This document shows, one piece after another, positions 56,977 to 64,000 of a stretch of 64,000 nt of DNA (position 1 is its first letter; every line of letters begins with the position of its first letter). The notes beneath the pieces are model-generated. The model had not been told where the DNA came from. It saw only the letters and a list, made by a program, of their open reading frames with translations, and made no database searches. Made by a program: the position numbers and the translations under genes. Where the stretch lies: NCBI GenBank assembly GCA_003313425.1, contig NHZP01000007.1, forward strand, positions 558,001 through 622,000. The letters run 5' to 3'. This DNA is from Pseudopyrenochaeta lycopersici. Lineage: Eukaryota; Ascomycota; Dothideomycetes; Pleosporales; Pseudopyrenochaetaceae.

Positions 56977-58577
56977 TGTGGTGGTGATTGTCGAGTAACG
57001 TCGATCAATTAGAGATTTGAAGTTGCTGGAGCGCTGTTTAGCGAGTGAAAGGTAAAGTGAGAGAGACTTTGGAAGCTGAAAAGCGAGGAAAACAAGCGGG
57101 GGGAAGAAATAAAAACAGTATGCGCCAAGTAGAAATTCATAAATGGGGAATTGAAGATCAGAGCGGGCGCAATGCAGATCTTGTGACTGTACACCGCAAA
57201 CGGAAGGAAGCACATCGATGTTACCTGAACGTAGGCACAAACTCACCTTTGGAATTGGTAGAAATTTTGAAATGTAAAAAAAACCCTCGCAAGCAGATGC
57301 TGAAGACAGAATTGACAGACGGAAACAGATGCCTTAAGATCAACTCACGGAATGGGCGGTTACGGCCAACTCTATATACATAAGAGGCGCAGCTGGACGG
57401 AGGGGTTGGGGTCGCGTAACACCAATGCCGTTTACCCATCACACCCAGGCTGCGCCTTAGCACACTCCACAACCGCCACAGGAAATGCTCCAGACGACTC
57501 ATTCCGAACCAGGCTGATCGGTATCTCAATCCCTTGATCACCATTGGCTGTCGGCATGAGGAGTCAACATCTTTATTGCAAGCCAATATGAAACCATGTT
57601 GTTTGTGTTCCTGCACTAAGATCCTCATGCACTGACATGTCAGCGTTTCGAAACGCCCAGACATTTTACCGCGCTGACGGCCAATCATTGTGGAGGCGGC
57701 CCCGTACCTGGGACCAAGGCTGAGGCCCATTGTAAGACTTGGGCGAGTGCCTTTATCTGTGCACAGAACAGTTGCAGAACAGAGGAGGTTGGCAAACTTC
57801 CGATATCCACGAGAAGTACAGTCGTCTTGCATATTCGTCGCAGAAACCAGCGCAGGAGAAGGTCGTAGGCGAAACTGCAGCTCCTGTGGCTCTCAGCTGT
57901 CGCAAAGTGTTAGCATGCTAAGCTTCCACTAATGCATGGCTAACAGCGCCGCTTACATGTTGGTTCGATCCAAAATTACCCCATACAACTGGAACCTGTC
58001 CTGATTCAACCGGACTGTTTCCGACATGAACGTCGTGAGCAAAGGTTCCGCTCAATGTGTCAGTGTCAGAATGTCGTGGTTTCATATGATCGTGGTAACT
58101 AGACCAAACAGGCGTTCTAAGGTCGGCCGTCGCAGATGTTTCCTGAGGCGCGGCTCTCCAAAAGCCGGAGGGTTGGTATGTTGGCAACCGAAAAGAGAGT
58201 GTTTGAGAGGCGCGGGTTTCAGATGAAGAGACAGGGTATGGAAATAGGCATGGAGAGGGATGGAAATTGGAGAAAAAGGATGGGGGTCGAATTGAGATGA
58301 AAGGCAAGGTTTGCGCATCTGCATGACGCAGATGCAATATTGATTGTATTGTTCAAGTTGCCGAATCCTCTCCGGGGTGCATCATCATGTTTCCCGGACT
58401 TGCAACGTGGATTCTGTCCGCTGCGACATTAACTGTTCTGGTGCGAAGTATGGTCTGGCCAAGGTTAATCCAAATGAAACGGGGAAAAGTAGTCGATCCA
58501 AGGATGTGGTCGGCCATGGCTGTGTCTCCAAGTCTTAGTGCATCAGCAAGTCTACCTTACAAGAACACACCCTCTGT
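56977..58577. other. Intergenic, nothing recognised
   Basis: 1.6 kb upstream of the SOD gene and downstream of the RtcB-type gene. The longest frame (57221-57832, minus) has no family resemblance. No RNA gene seen. Confidence 0.5.
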
Positions 58578-60331
58578 TCAGCGCGCCTCGTTCCTTACTT
58601 TATAGCTCACTCGAGCTTTACACCACCCAACAACATCTGCAACACCAGAATCGACAAGGTCCTGGCCCACAGCCTCGACGTCCTTGTACGCGTCTGGAGC
58701 TTCTTCAAAGACAAGGTCCTTCTCGTCACAAATGACCCACGTGCCTTCCATGTCGGTAGCTCTTGGCTCCAAGATATTTTGCCCCTTGTACTTTTGTGAC
58801 AATGAAGATAAAGCCTTAGCGCGAGACATGGCTCGTCCTGCGCCGTGGGCAAGTGAGAGTGCGTTCTTCAAGCCCCAGGACGTAGAGGCAGAGAACTTGG
58901 GTCTAAGTAGAAGTGTTGGCGTTCCACGGGAGCCCGGAAGAGGTAAGAGTCTGAGTGGCGATTGAGAGTCCGGTGTGTGAGTTGGCGCAGCACCTTTACG
59001 GTGAATGTAGACATACTCTTGCGGTGCTGTGTCACGGACGGGACTTAGCTTGTTTGCTTCTTGCGCCAAGTCAGCTGATATCGATGTGTCCGCCCAAGGC
59101 GCTGCTGGTGGCCATTTGACACGCTCGACGTTGTTATGCCAGATGTCCACGACTTTTCGCTCCTGCAATGCCCTCTTGGCCTGATTGATCGTTCCAGGAT
59201 CAGCATCTATCCCTTCAATATCAGAGCTGCCCAATTGCCAGTCCCTGTTCCCAGGTTCTAGGCAGGCCAGAAATCGCAGGGCGATCAGATCTCGATTTGC
59301 CTTTGCCCACCCACAAGCCCTGTCGTGCTCTTTCATGTACCCAATTGCTTCGGGATTGCCCTCCTCGAAGCTGACCTGGGACTCAGCCATATACTTCTTG
59401 AGGATACTACCGCCATATCCACGAGACCCAGAATGGACCAAGAGAATGACGTCGTCCTGACGCAGTCCCGATTCACTCCCTTCAATGTATGTCGACTTCT
59501 CTACAACCTGAACTTCGACGAAATGGTTTCCAGCCCCGATCGTACCCAGAGAAGTATCCCATTGTTCGCCCGCTGAGCAACTGCTGCCTCCATCTTGGAG
59601 CCATATTTCTCTATGGGCTTGTGTACGCCATACTCCTTCCAGACGTCGAAGCTTCTCAGCAACCTTCCTGCCTCTGTCGCCATCGACCTGGCTTCGTGGC
59701 AAGGTAGTTCTGTACCAGGCCATTCCACAGCCAATGTCTGATCCGATTAAAGGTGGATGAATCCATTTTCGTGATACAAAAACGGCACCAATCGGGAACT
59801 TGGTACCTGGATGGAGATCGGGCTGGCCAACGGCGTGTATGATTCCTGGAAGAGTGTGTGCAGTTGTGGTAAGCTGGGTTACGGAAAGCGACTCTACAGG
59901 TGCTTTCGAAGCAAGAACCTCGATGGGGCATTCAACGTTCGCATCCGCTGTTATGAATAATTAGCAATCGGTGTCAACAACAAAGGGGCAGGGATTATAG
60001 AGCGCAAATGTGCTCAAGCCACGTGACACTTACCGTGAACATTGGATTCCCGCTTCACGCCAACGTATTCCTCGCCAGCAGATATCAGCAGCACAACATC
60101 ATCCTTAATGCTTGTTCTCCACTCTTCTTCTGAGATCAACTCTTGCCCGGTCCTGCCAAGGTAAACCCTCGCGGGCTTCTTTAGGCGGAGCTTAGATTTT
60201 GCGGTTTTGAATACAAGTTCCCGGATGGATGTTGGGGCCAATGGATCAGCCGTTAGGGATCCCGGAATGAGAAGCGGAGCTTTTTGGGATTGCTTCGCAT
60301 TGAGAGCAACAGTGACACGTGTGGAAGACAT
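58578..60331 (-). CDS. RtcB-type RNA ligase homologue
   Basis: RtcB ligases join RNA 2',3'-cyclic phosphate or 3'-phosphate ends to 5'-OH ends using GTP and manganese. Two exons, 60331-60034 and 59947-58578, give 555 residues. Key residues of the family are all in place: Asp 170 and Cys 173 in GSDIGCGMAW, Asn 240 and His 241 in GTIGAGNHFVEV, His 271 and Arg 275 in VHSGSRGYG, His 370 in IWHNNVE, Lys 417 in HRKGAA, and the guanylylated-His position 467 in SLAHGAGRAMSR. The usual GSMGT reads GSRGT here. An N-terminal part of about 110 residues (MSSTRVTVALNAKQSQKAPL) precedes the RtcB domain and carries no recognised motif. The partner protein archease was not seen in the window. Confidence 0.9.
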
Positions 60332-61219
60332 CTCTGGCGCCAGGTAAGGTGTTAACTCTGTGCTGTGGGTGTTGTCACGTACAGCTAAAAGCGACGCTCG
60401 AAGCTAGAGCAGAATTTTTGCAATTTGGTGTGGACTGTAACAAATGTAATTATACTCTGCTGTCGTGATGTTGAATATTTTGTTTGGGAGGAAATGTAAG
60501 CGTAGTTGCTCACTTCGACTCATCTGAGGCTATGAAAACGTCATTACATGTGCTTTCACATAATTATTCAGATGTATAGCTTTTACTGTGTTGGGCAAAC
60601 TCGTCTGGAAGGCTTTAGAAGGTTTCAACGATCCTTCAAGCTCTTCACCCAGATGTTGGAAAAGCCGAGTTGATCACATTGTGCCAAGCGGACCCCTGTA
60701 GTGAGTCCCTCTAGATTTGCAAACAGATGCAATAGACCGTTTCGAGACACAACCACAAATTGGACACGGCAGGGTGAGGTTAATTAGGGTTCGAAGATCA
60801 AGATGCAGGGAGTAGTGATACAGAGAACAGAGCGTGCTAAATGCAGGTAGGAGAACGGCCGGCCGACCAATCACACGCTACGTCATCCATGCCCGTCCGC
60901 GTTGCCCTTGCCAACGCAGCATGGCTGGGCGCGGAGCCCGCAGCCGCACCGTCAATCACAGCTATTGACGTCTTCGACCCACTGCTCATACAGTTTGCTA
61001 GCGACAACCATTTGCTCGTCTTTGCATCTGAACGGCAAGTCACCAATTGGCGCACACCTACTCTAGACTGTTGATTGTTTGCAGTCCCACTCCGCCTTCA
61101 CCGTGGTTATCGATAGGCCTTCCAACCCATCGGTTCAGTACTACACCGCAACATTCCTCGGCGTGAGCCGCATACCTTCTCCGCACTCTTCGAAACTATT
61201 TGAGACATCAATCGCAAAA
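60332..61219. promoter_or_regulatory. Divergent upstream region, possible short frame
   Basis: 888 bases between divergent starts. A plus-strand frame at 60841-61074 (from an inner Met at 60889) reads MPVRVALANAAWLGAEPAAA with good codon use but ends after about 61 residues and has no clear function. Confidence 0.3.
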
Positions 61220-62038
61220 ATGCGATTACTACTTGCGCCTTTCCTCCTCGCGCCTATTGCAGCACTCGCCGCGCCTGATATCCTTGCCGAGTTCGAGCCA
61301 GCCCTCGAGCAATTACCATCTGTAAACAACGACACCGAGGCCCTCACCGAAGATGGCAGCTTCGAGCTCCTCAAACGCCAAGGCAATGCCTGCGCAACAA
61401 ACTACTATGCCTGCAACAACTTGGGCGCGCCCGGGCTCTGCTGCCCCCGAACAGCCATCTGCTCTGCCGACCAACGAGGACAAGTAGCATGCTGTCCCCA
61501 AGGTGCAGCCTGCACTGGCGCACTCGGTGGCAGTGGCGGTCTTCAAACTGCTTCGGCAACGCCAACCGCCTCCACGACCGTCCCGTTCGTAATCGCATCC
61601 ACTACCCAGAACCCATTCGTTCAGCAAACCAACGGCGCAACGGGGGCGAGGAGCACGGTACAAAACCAATTCTATCCATTCCCGTATATACCAACGACTT
61701 ACACCAATGCAGCTGCCTGCTCTGCCGCTTATACAAGCTGTCAGAGCGATGCTGCGAGCTGTACAGCTGCTCTAGCAAACGGAGCCCAGGGCGTAACCAT
61801 CAGCGCGCCAAATGGCGGGGCGACGATGACCGCAATCCCGAGTGTGGGGCTACAGAGCGCGCAGAGTATTTGTGCGAGTCTGAGCTCTCTTGGGTGCTAT
61901 CAGTTGACTGTTGAGGCGTGTGCACGGTTTGACGGTGGTCAAGGGGCGGGCAATGCGGCGATGAGGGAGCGTTGTGCAGGATACTTTATGACGGCCGGAG
62001 TTGCTGTGGGAATCGCTGGACAGCTATTGAGATATTGA
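61220..62038 (+). CDS. Secreted Cys-rich GPI-type surface protein
   Basis: Single exon. The frame opens at 61079, but the Met at 61220 starts a classical signal peptide (MRLLLAPFLLAPIAALAAP), giving 272 residues. A kexin-type site (LLKRQ) lies near residue 53, so a short propeptide may be removed. A Cys-rich block follows (CATNYYACNN, GLCCPRTAICS, VACCPQGAAC). A Thr/Ser linker, a second Cys-containing domain (AACSAAYTSCQSDAASCTAA, SICASLSSLGCYQLTVEACA) and a hydrophobic end (GYFMTAGVAVGIAGQLLRY) complete it. The layout matches GPI-anchored fungal surface proteins of unknown role. No enzyme motif is visible. Confidence 0.8.
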   Translation: MRLLLAPFLLAPIAALAAPDILAEFEPALEQLPSVNNDTEALTEDGSFELLKRQGNACATNYYACNNLGAPGLCCPRTAICSADQRGQVACCPQGAACTGALGGSGGLQTASATPTASTTVPFVIASTTQNPFVQQTNGATGARSTVQNQFYPFPYIPTTYTNAAACSAAYTSCQSDAASCTAALANGAQGVTISAPNGGATMTAIPSVGLQSAQSICASLSSLGCYQLTVEACARFDGGQGAGNAAMRERCAGYFMTAGVAVGIAGQLLRY

Positions 62039-62748
62039 GCAAAAGGTGGAATTATGGCAGTTTATTTCGTTGTCGATAATATGGGACCTGCGATGATTCA
62101 CGTTCGTGGGGTAAGTGACATATGCTTCGGCATTGTTATGGTCACAGGAGGGTTTTGCATTTCCTGGAGTTCCTCGGTTCTTTGTACTTTGAAGGAAGAT
62201 ACGTGAGGGCGACCGCTATGATATTGAAGAAGACCATGTTTATGCCTACCGTCCTTGCAACTATCTTGTTCCACCGTGATACCCGTTGTTGCCCACTGTC
62301 CTATCAACAATTCTCAACAGTCCTGCAATGGAAGTCAACAATCTGCGACCTACATGCTCTTGTCTATTCGGGTACACCTTGCGAAGGATCAGCAGCAAGG
62401 TACTCCATAGCCGCTCGATCGACATGGATCTCCTCAGGTACCTAACTCAGAGCAGAAACATTATTGGCCTGAAACACGAGTATGCCTTGGGGTATTTCGG
62501 ACTGAAGAAGGCGGCGCATACGAAGAGCAAGGCTTGGGGCTGCGCAGCGGATTACGAGGCTGTGTTAGAACTCGGGGTCCGGCTTCAAAAGAACTTCAAA
62601 AGAAGCCGAAAATATTCCTTCTCATAGTCCACCAATAATCCAATTATAGTCAAAATATTTCCTTTCCTGGGTAAGATTTTTTTTGGGAGACATCAAAATT
62701 CTACATCTTTTTGTTTGCACGACTTGTTTTTTTTTTTCGCTATCTACA
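62039..62748. other. Intergenic, nothing recognised
   Basis: 710 bases. A T run (about 62726-62737) lies just before the next start codon. No gene seen. Confidence 0.45.
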
Positions 62749-63352
62749 ATGCCGTCTTCACCAGCGAAACTCACGTACACGATTCGAAGTCTACAAGGGA
62801 TTCTCGCGGCGGCAATAATTGGGCTCGCTGCTGCTTTGGTCTCTGATCAAGCGCCCAGCAGAAACGCTGCGCTACAATATGGTCTTGCCGTAGGGGCTAT
62901 CTCCCTCATCGGTGCATTCGTCGGATTACTCGCGCTCTGGGCGCCAATACTGCAAGGCTTAATACTACTCATCGTCGATGTCGTGGTTCTCTGTCTCAAC
63001 CTGGCAGGTGGACTGGTACGTTCATTGCTCCCGTTCGCCCTTGTCCACTTTCAGACAAAAGTAACTGACCAGACAACAGCTCTTTGCGATAAAACTGGAA
63101 GGAGTAGATTGCCTTAATCAATCTTCATCTCACATGCTTGAGAAATTAATTCACATCTCGCTTCTCAACAGCGATTGCCCGAATGAGAAGCTGTACTACA
63201 AGTGCTTGTCCTGGGACGAGGGCGACGGCTTCCTGCAACGACGGTGTCGATGGGCTACTGCGGCTGCAGTAGTAATGTTCATCAGTTTCGTGATCGTGCT
63301 CGTGGGCATTCTGATTGAGTACCTCGGTGGGAAAGGAAGGGTGAGGCGCTGA
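62749..63352 (+). CDS. Four-TM MARVEL-like membrane protein
   Basis: Two exons, 62749-63015 and 63080-63352, with a GTACGT...CAG intron in phase 0, give 179 residues. Three hydrophobic segments lie in the first exon (LQGILAAAIIGLAAALV, YGLAVGAISLIGAFVGLLAL and ILQGLILLIVDVVVLCLNLA), then an extracytosolic loop with Cys (GVDCLNQSS, NSDCPNEKLYYKCLSW, RRCRWA), and a fourth segment near the end (AAAVVMFISFVIVLVGILIE). This resembles fungal MARVEL-domain proteins, thought to act in membrane apposition or vesicle traffic. The second exon's frame is supported by its conserved-looking Cys loop and final helix. Confidence 0.75.
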
Positions 63353-63483
63353 AAACCTCCGCCTGAGAAGAGCATATGGCGATGATGAGATGATGAGAAG
63401 ACGGAATGTCCGAAGGTTGCATACACAACTAGAAGTAATGTTTAGTATGGTACATAATAAGTAATGTATAATAATCAACACTG

Positions 63484-63940
63484 TCATAACTTTGCCTCTT
63501 TTCCACTACTCATCTTCTCCACCTCTTCTCTCAAGACTCTCCTCATTTCACCTGCTATCTTTGCACCCTCCTCATCATCCAGGTCATCGCGTTGCCCGCG
63601 GCCGAACATAGTCCAGCTCTTGTTCTTAATCTCTGGCATGGTGGCTGGTCGGGGTATGATGTGAAAATGTACATGTGGAACCACTTGAGCAGCTCGTGCA
63701 CCTGAAAGTTGGTTAGAAGAGTTCCAGATGGGTATTGGAACTCGGGGGCCAGAAGGAATGTGACGCAACAGGGTCTGAAGTAGCAGTCTTTGCCTGGAGA
63801 ACAATGGTCCTTGGAGAAAACTCGAAACTTTGAGGGCAGAAAAGCATTGCAGGGTAGCTCACCATTGTTTTGTACAATATTGTAATCCGTAACGCCTGTT
63901 ACTTTGGCTACTGTCCTCGCCAATATCGGTAACCAGAAGC
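63484..63940 (-). CDS. HIT-domain nucleotide hydrolase, 5' part outside the window
   Basis: Histidine-triad hydrolase of the Hint/HNT1-like group, which cleaves nucleoside phosphoramidates and related mononucleotides. Two exons are visible: 63940-63864 and 63701-63484. The first reads FWLPILARTVAKVTGVTDYN then IVQNN; the second begins GARAAQVVPHVHFHIIPRP, containing the H-x-H-x-H catalytic triad with the nucleophile His in the middle, then MPEIKNKSWTMFGRGQRDD and a helical C-terminus ending GKEAKL. The introns are GTGAGC...CAG. An acceptor at 63941-63943 (GCAG) begins the first visible exon, so the start and the first half of the HIT fold lie right of the window. Confidence 0.9.
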
Positions 63941-64000
63941 CTGCAGCACCTGCTTAGCAAATGGAATTTCGTCAAGGCTCCCTCTAAGCCCTTTAATTTC

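Noticed and set aside
57221..57832. 203-residue minus-strand frame
   Set aside because: No family resemblance, mixed composition, and no splice sites linking it to anything.
61079..61219. Upstream start for the Cys-rich surface protein
   Set aside because: The Met at 61220 begins a clear signal peptide; the extra 47 residues would bury it.

Overview
This is 64 kb of eukaryotic nuclear DNA from a filamentous ascomycete (Pezizomycotina). Genes sit about 2 kb apart on both strands. Introns are short (46 to about 210 bases) with GTRNGT donors and CAG/TAG acceptors. The families present are typical of filamentous fungi: an SSN8-type cyclin C, an AzgA-type purine permease, a 14-3-3-like fungal protein, GPI-anchored surface proteins and a DHA2 drug transporter. 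A dothideomycete is my guess from protein resemblance alone. No rRNA, tRNA, CRISPR array or intact transposon was recognised.

Layout. 0-7 kb: a small mitochondrial-type protein, a conserved fungal protein of unknown role, and the Mediator kinase cyclin SSN8. 7-16.8 kb: a calcium-regulated ATP-Mg/Pi carrier (8 exons), a Qc-SNARE, a RING/TRAF-finger protein, a PET8-type S-adenosylmethionine carrier and the tRNA-splicing endonuclease subunit SEN54. 17-24.4 kb: a short-chain dehydrogenase, two unrecognised disordered proteins and a 14-TM MFS transporter. 24.4-29.2 kb is gene-poor, holding one small Cys/His-rich protein. 29-36 kb: a 14-3-3-like protein, then a head-to-head pair of splicing factors, PRP31 and CLF1. 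36.6-43.8 kb: a peroxiredoxin-like protein, a large methyltransferase-domain protein and the purine permease. 43.8-46.9 kb is gene-poor. 47-64 kb: a cytochrome P450, several secreted or surface proteins (two or three GPI-type proteins, a Cu-only superoxide dismutase, a GH105 hydrolase), a TLC-domain membrane protein, a CUS2-like RRM splicing factor, an RtcB-type RNA ligase homologue, a MARVEL-type membrane protein and a HIT-domain hydrolase cut by the right edge.

There is no operon logic, but RNA processing recurs: PRP31, CLF1, a CUS2-like protein, SEN54 and RtcB. Points worth a second look are the RtcB homologue with its metal, GMP and nucleotidyl-His residues intact in a lineage expected to use Trl1-type ligase; the superoxide dismutase lacking zinc ligands and the electrostatic loop; a GC-AG intron and several very small exons; an Arg-Gly tail on SEN54; and three short tandem repeats, two of them just upstream of genes. 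All exon joins were made by eye from splice signals and reading frame, so individual junctions may be off.
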